A DNA stretch of 64,000 nt. Source: Lamellibrachia columna (lineage: Eukaryota; Annelida; Polychaeta; Sabellida; Siboglinidae). The position numbers were made by a program, and so were the translations under genes. This document shows, one piece after another, positions 45,231 through 58,200 of the stretch (within the stretch, counting starts at the first letter, position 1; each line of letters begins with the position of its first letter). The stretch lies in assembly GCA_963662155.1 (NCBI GenBank), contig OY759271.1, positions 19,672,229-19,736,228 of the forward strand. The letters run 5' to 3'. Under the pieces are notes generated by a model. That model had not been told where the DNA came from. It searched no databases and worked only from the letters and a program-made list of their open reading frames with translations.

Positions 45231-48200
45231 AGAGGAGAGTAGAGTAGAATAGAGTAGCGTAGAGAAGAGAAGAGTAGAGTAGAGTAGAGTAGAGTAGAGT
45301 AGAGAACAGTACAGTAGAGTAGAGTAGAGTAGAGCAGAGTAGAGTAGCGTAGAGAAGAGAACATTCGAGTAGAGTAGAGTAGTGTAGATTAAAGTAGAGT
45401 AGAGAACAGTAGAGTAGAGTATAGTAGAATAGAGTAGAGAAGAGTACAGTACAGTAGAGTAGATTTGAGAAGAGTACAGTAGAGTAGAGTAGAATACCTT
45501 ACAGTACAGTACAGTACAGTATAGTAGAGAAGAGAAGAGCACAGTACAGTACAGTAGACTAGAGTAGAGCAGCGTAGAGAAGAGTACAGTAGAGTAGAGT
45601 AGAGTAGTGTAGATTAAAGTAGAGTAGAGAACATTAGAGTAGAGTAGCATAGAGTAGAGTACAGTAGGGTAGATTTGAGAAGGGTAGAGTACAGAAGAGT
45701 AGAGTACAGTAGTGTACAGTAGAGTAGAGTAGAGTAGAGTAGAATACAGAAGAGTAGAGTAGATAATAGTACAGTACAATACAGTTCAGTACAGTACAGT
45801 ATAGTACAGAACAGTACAGTACAGTAGAGTAGAGTAGAGTAGAGTAGAGTACAGTAGAGTAGAGTAGAATAGCGTAGAGAAGAGTACATTAGAGTAGAGT
45901 AGAGTAGAATAGAGAACAGTAGAGTAGAGTAGAGTAGAGTAGAGTAGAATAGAGTAGAGAAGAGTACAGTACAGTAGAGTAGAGAAGAGCACAATACAGT
46001 ATAGTAGATTTGAGAAGAGTAGAATACAGTAGAGTAGAGTAGAGTAGAGTAGCGTAGAGAAGAGTACAGTATAGTAGAGTAGAATAGGATAGAGTAGTGT
46101 AGAGCAGATCAGACTACTGTACTGTACAGTAGAGAAGAGTACAGTACAGAACAGTACAGTAGACTAGAGTAGAATAGCGCAGAGAAGAGTACAGTAGAGT
46201 GGAGTAGAGTAGAGTACAGTACAGTAGACTCGAGTAGAGTATCGTAGAGTATCGTAGAGTAGCGTAGAGAAGAGTACCTTAGAGTAGAGTAGAGTACTGT
46301 AGATTAAAGTAGAGTAGAGAACAGTAGAGTGGAGTAGAATAGAGTAGAGAAAAGTACAGTACAGTAGAGTAGATTTGAGAAGGGTAGAGTAGAGTAGCGT
46401 AGAGAAGAGTACAGTATAGTAAAGTAGAGAGTAGAGTAGGATAGAGTAGTGTAGAGTAGATCAGACTACCGTAGTGTACAGTAGAGAAGAGTACATTACA
46501 GAACAGTACAGTACAGTAGACTAGAGTAGATTAGCGCAGAGAAGAGTACAGTAGAGTACAGTAGTGTACAGTAGAGTAGAGTAGAGTAGAGTAGAATACA
46601 GTAGAGTAGAGTAGATAATAGTACAGTACAGTACAGTATAGTTCAGTACTGTACAGTACAGTATAGTACAGAACAGTATAGTAGAGTAGAGTACAGTACA
46701 TTACAGTACAGTACAGTATAGTAGAGTACAGTAGAGTAGAGAAGTGTAGTGTAGAGTAGTATAGAGTAGAGTAGAGTAGAGTAGAGTACAGTACAGTAGA
46801 GTACAGTAGAATAGAGTAGAGTAGAGTAGAGTACAATAGAATACAGTAGAGTAGGGAACAGTAGAGTAGAGTAGCGTAGCGTAGAGAAGAGTAGAGTACA
46901 GTACAGTACAGTAGAGTAGAGCACAGTAGATTAGAGTAGAGTAGAGTAGAATAGAGTAGAGTACAGTAGAGTAGAGTAAAGAAGAGTAGAGTAGAGTACA
47001 GTACAGTAGAGTTGAGAAGTGTAGAGAACAGTTGAGTACAGTAGAGTACAGTTGAGTACAGTAGAGTAAAGTAGAGTACAATAGAGTAGAGTACAGTAGG
47101 TGGAGTAGAGTACAGTTGAGCACAGTGGAGTAGAGTACAGCACAGCAGAGAACAGTAGAATACATTAGAGTAGATTACAGCAGAATACTGTACAGTACAG
47201 TACAGTAGAGAACAGTATAATAGAATATAGTAAAGTAGAGTAGTGTATAGTAGTGTAGAGTAGAGTAGAGTTGAGTACAGTACAGTAGAGTAGAGTAGAG
47301 TAGAGTAGAGTAGAGTAGAGTAGAGTTGAGTAGAGTAGAGTAGAATAGCGTAGAGAAGAGTACATTAGAGTAGAGTAGAGAATTGTATATTAAAGTAGAG
47401 TACAGAACAGTAGAGTAGAGTAGAGTAGAATAGCGTAGAGAAGAGTACAGTACAGTAGAGTAGATTTGAGAAGGGTAGAGTACAGTAGAGTAGAGTAGTG
47501 TAGAGTAGAGTAGAGTAGAATACAGTATAGTAGAGTAAAGAATAGTACAGTACAATACAGTACAGTATAGTACAGAACAGTATAATATAGTAGAGTATAG
47601 TACAGTTCAGTACAGTACAGTATAGTAGAGTACAGTAGAGTAGAGTTGTGTAGAGTAGTATAGAGTAGAGTACAGTACAGTAGAGTACAGTAGAATAGAG
47701 TAGAGTAGAGTAGAGTACAGTAGAATACAGTAGAGTAGGGTACAGTAGAGTAGAGTAGAGTAGTGTAGAATAGAGTAGCGTAGAGAAGAGAATTGTAGAG
47801 TAGAGGAGAGTAGAACAGAGTAGAGTACAGAAGAGTAGAGTAGATTGGAATAGAGTAGAGTAGAGTAGAGTAGAGTAAAGTAGATTAGTGTAGAATAGTG
47901 TAGAATACAGTACAATATAATATAGTACAGTAGATTACAGTATATTACAGTAGAGTAGAGTAGCGTATCGTAGGGTAGAGTAGAGTACACTAGAGAAGAG
48001 TAGAGTACAGTAGAGTAAAGTAGAGTAGAGTACAGTAGGGTGGAGGAGAGTACAGTTGAGTACAGTGGTGTAGAGTACAGTACAGCAGAGTACAGTAGAG
48101 TACATTAGAGTATATTACAGTAGGATACTGTACAGTACTGTAGAATAGAATATAGTAGAGTTGAGTAGAGTAGAGTAGAGTAGTGTATAGTAGTGTAGAA

Positions 48201-50062
48201 TAGAGTTGAGTACAGTAGAGTAGAGTAAAGTAGCGTAGAGAAGAGTACATTAGAGCAGAGTAGAGTAGAGAAGTGCAGATTAAAGTAGAGAAGAGTAGAG
48301 TAGAATAGAGTAGAGAAGAGTACAGTACAGTATAGTAGATTTCAGAAGGGTAGAGTAGAGTAGAGTAGAGTAGAGTAGCGTAGAGAAGAGTACAGTATAG
48401 TAGAGTAGAGAGTAGAGTAGAGTAGGATAGAGTAGTGTACAGTAGATCAGACTATTGTAGTGTACAGTAGAGAAGAGTACGGTACAGAACAGTACAGTAC
48501 AGTATACTAGAGTAGAATAGCGCAGAGAAGAGTACAGTAGAGTAGAGTACAGTAGTGTACAGTAGAGTAGAGTAGAGTACAGTAGAGTACAGTATAGTTC
48601 AGTACTGTACAGTACAGTATAGTACAGAACAGTATAGTAGAGTAGAGTACAGTACAGTAGATTAGAGTACAGTAGAGTAGAGTAGTGTAGTGTAGAGTAG
48701 AGTAGCGTACAGTACAGTAGAGTACAGTAGAATAGAGTAGAGTAGAGTACAGTAGAGTACAGTAGAACACAGTAGAGTAGGGTAAAGTAGAGTAGAGTAG
48801 AGTAGAGTAGTGTATAGTAGTGTAGAGTGGAGTAGAGTTGAGTACAGTAGAGTAGAGTAGTGTAGAGTACAGAAGAGTAGAGTAGAGTACAGTAGAGTAG
48901 AGAAGTGTAGAGAACAGTTGAGTACAGTAGAGTACAGTTGAGTACAGTAGAGTAAAGTAGAGTACAGTAGAGTACAGTATAATAGAATATAGTAGAGTTG
49001 AGTAGAGTAGAGTAGAGTAGTGTATAGTAGTGTACAGTTGAGTTGAGTACAGTACAGTAGAGTAGAGTAGAGTAGAATAGCGTAGAGAAGAGTACATTAG
49101 AGTAGAGTAGTGTAGTGTATATTAAAGTAGAGTAGAGAACAGTAGAGTAGAATAGAGTAGAATAGAGTAGAATACAGTAGAGAAGAGTACAGTACAGTAG
49201 AGTAGATTTGAGAAGGGTAGAGTACAGTAGAGTAGAGTAGAGTAGAATACAGTAGAGTAGAGTAGAGAATAGTACAGTACAATACAGTACAGTATAGTTC
49301 AGTACAGTACAGTATAGTACAGAACAGTACAGTATAGTAGAGTACAGTTCAGTACAGTACAATATAGTAGAGTACAGTAGAGTAGGGTTGTGTAGAGTAG
49401 TATAGAGTAGAGTAGAGTAGAGTAGAGTACAGTAGAGTACAGTAGAATAGAGTAGAGTACAGTAGAATACAGTAGAGTAGGGTACAGTAGAGTAGAGTAG
49501 AGTAGTGTAGTATAGAGTAGCGTAGGGAAGAGAAGAGTAGAGTAGAGGAGAGTAGAACAGAGTAGAGTTCAGAAGAGTAGAGTAGATTGGAATAGAGTAG
49601 AGTAGAGTAGAGTAAAGTAGATTAGAGTAGAATACAGTACAGTACAGTATAATATAGTACAGCAGAGTACAGTACATTGCAGCACATTACAGTACAGTAG
49701 AGTAGAGTAGCGTATCTTAGAGTAGAGTAGAATAGAGTAGAGTAGAGTACAGTAGAGTAAAGTAGAGTAGAGTACAGTAGAGTAGAGTACAGTAGGGTGG
49801 ATGAGAGTACAGTTGAGTACAGTACAGAGAGTAGAGTAGAGTAGAATAGAGTAGCGTAGAGAAGAGAAGAGTATAGTATAGTGCAGTAGAGTAGAGTAGA
49901 GCACAGTAGATTAGAGTAGAGTAGAATAGAATAGAGTAGAGTACAGAAGAGTAGAGTAGAGTACAGTACAGTAGAGTTGAGAAGTGTAGAGAACAGTTGA
50001 GTACAGTTGAGTACAGTAGAGTAAAGTAGAGTACAGTAGAGTACAGTATAATAGGGTACAGT
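45231..50062. repeat. Approx. 5.14-kb higher-order repeat, copy 1 (330 bases shorter)
   Basis: The first of three near-identical long units, each starting at AGAGGAGAGTAGAGTAG. Landmarks include GATCAGAC at 46,107, 46,459 and 48,444, and GAATACCTTACAG near 45,491. Relative to copies 2 and 3 it lacks about 330 bases after TTAGCGC at 46,531: the first GACTAGAGTAG box is joined directly to the continuation of the second. Confidence 0.87.
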
Positions 50063-53000
50063 AGAGGAGAGTAGAGTAGAATAGAGTAGCGTAGAGAAGA
50101 GAAGAGTAGAGTAGAGTAGAGTAGAGTAGAGTAGAGAACAGTACAGTAGAGTAGAGTAGAGTAGAGCAGAGTAGAGTAGCGTAGAGAAGAGAACATTCGA
50201 GTAGAGTAGAGTAGTGTAGATTAAAGTAGAGTAGAGAACAGTAGAGTAGAGTATAGTAGAATAGAGTAGAGAAGAGTACAGTACAGTAGAGTAGATTTGA
50301 GAAGAGTACAGTAGAGTAGAGTAGAATACCTTACAGTACAGTACAGTACAGTATAGTAGAGAAGAGAAGAGCACAGTACAGTACAGTAGACTAGAGTAGA
50401 GCAGCGTAGAGAAGAGTACAGTAGAGTAGAGTAGTGTAGATTAAAGTAGAGTAGAGAACATTAGAGTAGAGTAGCATAGAGTAGAGTACAGTAGGGTAGA
50501 TTTGAGAAGGGTAGAGTACAGAAGAGTAGAGTACAGTAGTGTACAGTAGAGTAGAGTAGAGTAGAGTAGAATACAGAAGAGTAGAGTAGATAATAGTACA
50601 GTACAATACAGTTCAGTACAGTATAGTACAGAACAGTACAGTAGAGTAGAGTAGAGTAGAGTAGAGTAGAGTACAGTAGAGTAGAGTAGAATAGCGTAGA
50701 GAAGAGTACATTAGAGTAGAGTAGAGTAGAATAGAGAACAGTAGAGTAGAGTAGAGTAGAGTAGAGTAGAATAGAGTAGAGAAGAGTACAGTACAGTAGA
50801 GTAGAGAAGAGCACAATACAGTATAGTAGATTTGAGAAGAGTAGAATACAGTAGAGTAGAGTAGAGTAGAGTAGCGTAGAGAAGAGTACAGTATAGTAGA
50901 GTAGAATAGGATAGAGTAGTGTAGAGCAGATCAGACTACTGTACTGTACAGTAGAGAAGAGTACAGTACAGAACAGTACAGTAGACTAGAGTAGAATAGC
51001 GCAGAGAAGAGTACAGTAGAGTGGAGTAGAGTAGAGTACAGTACAGTAGACTCGAGTAGAGTATCGTAGAGTATCGTAGAGTAGCGTAGAGAAGAGTACC
51101 TTAGAGTAGAGTAGAGTACTGTAGATTAAAGTAGAGTAGAGAACAGTAGAGTGGAGTAGAATAGAGTAGAGAAAAGTACAGTACAGTAGAGTAGATTTGA
51201 GAAGGGTAGAGTAGAGTAGCGTAGAGAAGAGTACAGTATAGTAAAGTAGAGAGTAGAGTAGGATAGAGTAGTGTAGAGTAGATCAGACTACCGTAGTGTA
51301 CAGTAGAGAAGAGTACATTACAGAACAGTACAGTACAGTAGACTAGAGTAGATTAGCGCAGAGAAGAGTACAGTAGAGTAGAGTAGAGTAAAGTAGTGTA
51401 CACTAGAATAGAGTAGAGTAGAGTAGAGTAGAGTAGAATATAGTAGAGTAGAGTAGAGAATAGAATAGTACAATACAGTAGAGTATAGTTCAGAACAGTA
51501 CAGTACAGTATAGTACAGAACAGTACAGTATAGTAGAGTAGAGTACACTACAGTACAGTATCGTAGAGTACAGTAGAGTAGAGTAGAGTAGAGTAGTATA
51601 GAGTAGGGTAGACTAATGTACAGTAGAGTACAGCAGAATAGAGTACAGTACAGAACAGTACAGTACAGTAGACTAGAGTAGAATAGCGCAGAGAAGAGTA
51701 CAGTAGAGTACAGTAGTGTACAGTAGAGTAGAGTAGAGTAGAATACAGTAGAGTAGAGTAGATAATAGTACAGTACAGTACAGTATAGTTCAGTACTGTA
51801 CAGTACAGTATAGTACAGAACAGTATAGTAGAGTAGAGTAGAGTACAGTACAGTACAGTATAGTAGAGTACAGTAGAGTAGAGAAGTGTAGTGTAGAGTA
51901 GTATAGAGTAGAGTAGAGTAGAGTAGAGTACAGTACAGTAGAGTACAGTAGAATAGAGTAGAGTAGAGTAGAGTACAATAGAATACAGTAGAGTAGGGAA
52001 CAGTAGAGTAGAGTAGCGTAGCGTAGAGAAGAGTAGAGTACAGTACAGTACAGTAGAGTAGAGCACAGTAGATTAGAGTAGAGTAGAGTAGAATAGAGTA
52101 GAGTACAGTAGAGTAGAGTAAAGAAGAGTAGAGTAGAGTACAGTACAGTAGAGTTGAGAAGTGTAGAGAACAGTTGAGTACAGTAGAGTACAGTTGAGTA
52201 CAGTAGAGTAAAGTAGAGTACAATAGAGTAGAGTACAGTAGGTGGAGTAGAGTACAGTTGAGCACAGTGGAGTAGAGTACAGCACAGCAGAGAACAGTAG
52301 AATACATTAGAGTAGATTACAGCAGAATACTGTACAGTACAGTACAGTAGAGAACAGTATAATAGAATATAGTAAAGTAGAGTAGTGTATAGTAGTGTAG
52401 AGTAGAGTAGAGTTGAGTACAGTACAGTAGAGTAGAGTAGAGTAGAGTAGAGTAGAGTAGAGTAGAGTTGAGTAGAGTAGAGTAGAATAGCGTAGAGAAG
52501 AGTACATTAGAGTAGAGTAGAGAATTGTATATTAAAGTAGAGTACAGAACAGTAGAGTAGAGTAGAGTAGAATAGCGTAGAGAAGAGTACAGTACAGTAG
52601 AGTAGATTTGAGAAGGGTAGAGTACAGTAGAGTAGAGTAGAGTAGAGTAGAGTAGAGTAGAATACAGTATAGTAGAGTAAAGAATAGTACAGTACAATAC
52701 AGTACAGTATAGTACAGAACAGTATAATATAGTAGAGTATAGTACAGTTCAGTACAGTACAGTATAGTAGAGTACAGTAGAGTAGAGTTGTGTAGAGTAG
52801 TATAGAGTAGAGTACAGTACAGTAGAGTACAGTAGAATAGAGTAGAGTAGAGTAGAGTACAGTAGAATACAGTAGAGTAGGGTACAGTAGAGTAGAGTAG
52901 AGTAGTGTAGAATAGAGTAGCGTAGAGAAGAGAATTGTAGAGTAGAGGAGAGTAGAACAGAGTAGAGTACAGAAGAGTAGAGTAGATTGGAATAGAGTAG

Positions 53001-55204
53001 AGTAGAGTAGAGTAGAGTAAAGTAGATTAGTGTAGAATAGTGTAGAATACAGTACAGTATAATATAGTACAGTAGATTACAGTATATTACAGTAGAGTAG
53101 AGTAGCGTATCGTAGGGTAGAGTAGAGTACACTAGAGAAGAGTAGAGTACAGTAGAGTAAAGTAGAGTAGAGTACAGTAGGGTGGAGGAGAGTACAGTTG
53201 AGTACAGTGGTGTAGAGTACAGTACAGCAGAGTACAGTAGAGTACATTAGAGTATATTACAGTAGAATACTGTACAGTACTGTAGAATAGAATATAGTAG
53301 AGTTGAGTAGAGTAGAGTAGAGTAGTGTATAGTAGTGTAGAATAGAGTTGAGTACAGTAGAGTAGAGTAAAGTAGCGTAGAGAAGAGTACATTAGAGCAG
53401 AGTAGAGTAGAGAAGTGCAGATTAAAGTAGAGAAGAGTAGAGTAGAATAGAGTAGAGAAGAGTACAGTACAGTATAGTAGATTTCAGAAGGGTAGAGTAC
53501 AGTAGAGTAGAGTAGAGTAGCGTAGAGAAGAGTACAGTATAGTAGAGTAGAGAGTAGAGTAGAGTAGGATAGAGTAGTGTACAGTAGATCAGACTATTGT
53601 AGTGTACAGTAGAGAAGAGTACGGTACAGAACAGTACAGTACAGTATACTAGAGTAGAATAGCGCAGAGAAGAGTACAGTAGAGTAGAGTACAGTAGTGT
53701 ACAGTAGAGTAGAGTAGAGTACAGTAGAGTACAGTATAGTTCAGTACTGTACAGTACAGTATAGTACAGAACAGTATAGTAGAGTAGAGTACAGTACAGT
53801 AGATTAGAGTACAGTAGAGTAGAGTAGTGTAGTGTAGAGTAGAGTAGCGTACAGTACAGTAGAGTACAGTAGAATAGAGTAGAGTAGAGTACAGTAGAGT
53901 ACAGTAGAACACAGTAGAGTAGGGTAAAGTAGAGTAGAGTAGAGTAGAGTAGTGTATAGTAGTGTAGAGTGGAGTAGAGTTGAGTACAGTAGAGTAGAGT
54001 AGTGTAGAGTACAGAAGAGTAGAGTAGAGTACAGTAGAGTAGAGAAGTGTAGAGAACAGTTGAGTACAGTAGAGTACAGTTGAGTACAGTAGAGTAAAGT
54101 AGAGTACAGTAGAGTACAGTATAATAGAATATAGTAGAGTTGAGTAGAGTAGAGTAGAGTAGTGTATAGTAGTGTACAGTTGAGTTGAGTACAGTACAGT
54201 AGAGTAGAGTAGAGTAGAATAGCGTAGAGAAGAGTACATTAGAGTAGAGTAGTGTAGTGTATATTAAAGTAGAGTAGAGAACAGTAGAGTAGAATAGAGT
54301 AGAATAGAGTAGAATACAGTAGAGAAGAGTACAGTACAGTAGAGTAGATTTGAGAAGGGTAGAGTACAGTAGAGTAGAGTAGAGTAGAATACAGTAGAGT
54401 AGAGTAGAGAATAGTACAGTACAATACAGTACAGTATAGTTCAGTACAGTACAGTATAGTACAGAACAGTACAGTATAGTAGAGTACAGTTCAGTACAGT
54501 ACAATATAGTAGAGTACAGTAGAGTAGGGTTGTGTAGAGTAGTATAGAGTAGAGTAGAGTAGAGTAGAGTACAGTAGAGTACAGTAGAATAGAGTAGAGT
54601 ACAGTAGAATACAGTAGAGTAGGGTACAGTAGAGTAGAGTAGAGTAGTGTAGTATAGAGTAGCGTAGGGAAGAGAAGAGTAGAGTAGAGGAGAGTAGAAC
54701 AGAGTAGAGTTCAGAAGAGTAGAGTAGATTGGAATAGAGTAGAGTAGAGTAGAGTAAAGTAGATTAGAGTAGAATACAGTACAGTACAGTATAATATAGT
54801 ACAGCAGAGTACAGTACATTGCAGCACATTACAGTACAGTAGAGTAGAGTAGCGTATCTTAGAGTAGAGTAGAATAGAGTAGAGTAGAGTACAGTAGAGT
54901 AAAGTAGCGTAGAGTACAGTAGAGTAGAGTACAGTAGGGTGGATGAGAGTACAGTTGAGTACAGTACAGAGAGTAGAGTAGAGTAGAATAGAGTAGCGTA
55001 GAGAAGAGAAGAGTATAGTATAGTGCAGTAGAGTAGAGTAGAGCACAGTAGATTAGAGTAGAGTAGAATAGAATAGAGTAGAGTACAGAAGAGTAGAGTA
55101 GAGTACAGTACAGTAGAGTTGAGAAGTGTAGAGAACAGTTGAGTACAGTTGAGTACAGTAGAGTAAAGTAGAGTACAGTAGAGTACAGTATAATAGGGTA
55201 CAGT
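50063..55204. repeat. 5.14-kb higher-order repeat, copy 2
   Basis: Offsets from copy 1 settle at 5,142-5,143 beyond the 330-base difference (48,444 to 53,587). Offsets to copy 3 are 5,142 to 5,172. Long stretches agree base for base by eye; for example the translated shadows of 52,317-52,697 are identical in all three copies. Differences are sparse single substitutions and whole-pentamer gains or losses. Confidence 0.88.
51353..51682. repeat. 330-base segment present in copies 2 and 3 only
   Basis: It lies between two similar boxes, GACTAGAGTAGATTAGCGC and GACTAGAGTAGAATAGCGC, 330 bases apart. The equivalent segment is at 56,512-56,842. In copy 1 a single hybrid box at about 46,515-46,560 begins like the first and continues like the second, the signature of a crossover between the two boxes. 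Confidence 0.8.
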
Positions 55205-58200
55205 AGAGGAGAGTAGAGTAGAATAGAGTAGCGTAGAGAAGAGAAGAGTAGAGTAGAGTAGAGTAGAGTAGAGTATAGAACAGTACAGAACAGTACAGTA
55301 CAGAACAGTACAGTAGAGTAGAGCAGAGTAGAGTAGCGTAGAGAAGAGAACATTCGAGTAGAGTAGAGTAGTGTAGATTAAAGTAGAGTAGAGAACAGTA
55401 GAGTAGAGTATAGTAGAATAGAGTAGAGAAGAGTACAGTACAGTAGAGTAGATTTGAGAAGAGTACAGTAGAGTAGAGTAGAATACCTTACAGTACAGTA
55501 CAGTACAGTATAGTAGAGAAGAGAAGAGCACAGTACAGTACAGTAGACTAGAGTAGAGCAGCGTAGAGAAGAGTACAGTAGAGTAGAGTAGAGTAGTGTA
55601 GATTAAAGTAGAGTAGAGAACATTAGAGTAGAGTAGCATAGAGTAGAGTACAGTAGGGTAGATTTGAGAAGGGTAGAGTACAGAAGAGTAGAGTACAGTA
55701 GTGTACAGTAGAGTAGAGTAGAGTAGAGTAGAATACAGAAGAGTAGAGTAGATAATAGTACAGTACAATACAGTTCAGTACAGTATAGTACAGAACAGTA
55801 CAGTACAGTAGAGTAGAGTAGAGTAGAGTAGAGTAGAGTAGAGTAGAGTAGAATAGCGTAGAGAAGAGTACATTAGAGTAGAGTAGAGTAGAATAGAGAA
55901 CAGTAGAGTAGAGTAGAGTAGAGTAGAGTAGAATAGAGTAGAGAAGAGTACAGTACAGTAGAGTAGAGAAGAGCACAATACAGTATAGTAGATTTGAGAA
56001 GAGTAGAATACAGTAGAGTAGAGTAGAGTAGAGTAGCGTAGAGAAGAGTACAGTATAGTAGAGTAGAATAGGATAGAGTAGTGTAGAGCAGATCAGACTA
56101 CTGTACTGTACAGTAGAGAAGAGTACAGTACAGAACAGTACAGTAGACTAGAGTAGAATAGCGCAGAGAAGAGTACAGTAGAGTGGAGTAGAGTAGAGTA
56201 CAGTACAGTAGACTCGAGTAGAGTATCGTAGAGTATCGTAGAGTAGCGTAGAGAAGAGTACCTTAGAGTAGAGTAGAGTACTGTAGATTAAAGTAGAGTA
56301 GAGAACAGTAGAGTGGAGTAGAATAGAGTAGAGAAAAGTACAGTACAGTAGAGTAGATTTGAGAAGGGTAGAGTAGAGTAGCGTAGAGAAGAGTACAGTA
56401 TAGTAAAGTAGAGAGTAGAGTAGGATAGAGTAGTGTAGAGTAGATCAGACTACCGTAGTGTACAGTAGAGAAGAGTACATTACAGAACAGTACAGTACAG
56501 TAGACTAGAGTAGATTAGCGCAGAGAAGAGTACAGTAGAGTAGAGTAGAGTAAAGTAGTGTACACTAGAATAGAGTAGAGTAGAGTAGAGTAGAGTAGAA
56601 TATAGTAGAGTAGAGTAGAGAATAGAATAGTACAATACAGTAGAGTATAGTTCAGAACAGTACAGTACAGTATAGTACAGAACAGTACAGTATAGTAGAG
56701 TAGAGTAAACTACAGTACAGTATCGTAGAGTACAGTAGAGTAGAGTAGAGTAGAGTAGTATAGAGTAGGGTAGACTAATGTACAGTAGAGTACAGCAGAA
56801 TAGAGTACAGTACAGAACAGTACAGTACAGTAGACTAGAGTAGAATAGCGCAGAGAAGAGTACAGTAGAGTACAGTAGTGTACAGTAGAGTAGAGTAGAG
56901 TAGAGTAGAATACAGTAGAGTAGAGTAGATAATAGTACAGTACAGTACAGTATAGTTCAGTACTGTACAGTACAGTATAGTACAGAACAGTATAGTAGAG
57001 TAGAGTACAGTACAGTACAGTACAGTATAGTAGAGTACAGTAGAGTAGAGAAGTGTAGTGTAGAGTAGTATAGAGTAGAGTAGAGTAGAGTAGAGTACAG
57101 TACAGTAGAGTACAGTAGAATAGAGTAGAGTAGAGTAGAGTACAATAGAATACAGTAGAGTAGGGAACAGTAGAGTAGAGTAGCGTAGCGTAGAGAAGAG
57201 TAGAGTACAGTACAGTACAGTAGAGTAGAGCACAGTAGATTAGAGTAGAGTAGAGTAGAATAGAATAGAGTAGAGTACAGTAGAGTAGAGTAAAGAAGAG
57301 TAGAGTAGAGTACAGTACAGTAGAGTTGAGAAGTGTAGAGAACAGTTGAGTACAGTAGAGTACAGTTGAGTACAGTAGAGTAAAGTAGAGTACAGTAGAG
57401 TAGAGTACAGTAGGTGGAGTAGAGTACAGTTGAGCACAGTGGAGTAGAGTACAGCACAGCAGAGAACAGTAGAATACATTAGAGTAGATTACAGCAGAAT
57501 ACTGTACAGTACAGTACAGTAGAGAACAGTATAATAGAATATAGTAAAGTAGAGTAGTGTATAGTAGTGTAGAGTAGAGTAGAGTTGAGTACAGTACAGT
57601 AGAGTAGAGTAGAGTAGAGTAGAGTAGAGTAGAGTAGAGTTGAGTAGAGTAGAGTAGAATAGCGTAGAGAAGAGTACATTAGAGTAGAGTAGAGAATTGT
57701 ATATTAAAGTAGAGTACAGAACAGTAGAGTAGAGTAGAGTAGAATAGCGTAGAGAAGAGTACAGTACAGTAGAGTAGATTTGAGAAGGGTAGAGTACAGT
57801 AGAGTAGAGTAGAGTAGAGTAGAGTAGAGTAGAATACAGTATAGTAGAGTAAAGAATAGTACAGTACAATACAGTACAGTATAGTACAGAACAGTATAAT
57901 ATAGTAGAGTATAGTACAGTTCAGTACAGTACAGTATAGTAGAGTACAGTAGAGTAGAGTTGTGTAGAGTAGTATAGAGTAGAGTACAGTACAGTAGAGT
58001 ACAGTAGAATAGAGTAGAGTAGAGTAGAGTACAGTAGAATACAGTAGAGTAGGGTACAGTAGAGTAGAGTAGAGTAGTGTAGAATAGAGTAGCGTAGAGA
58101 AGAGAATTGTAGAGTAGAGGAGAGTAGAACAGAGTAGAGTACAGAAGAGTAGAGTAGATTGGAATAGAGTAGAGTAGAGTAGAGTAGAGTAAAGTAGATT

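Noticed and set aside
51353..51682. The 330-base copy difference as an inserted mobile element.
   Set aside because: It consists of ordinary Block II units, has no terminal repeats or coding sequence, and its edges are two similar boxes, which fits recombination better.
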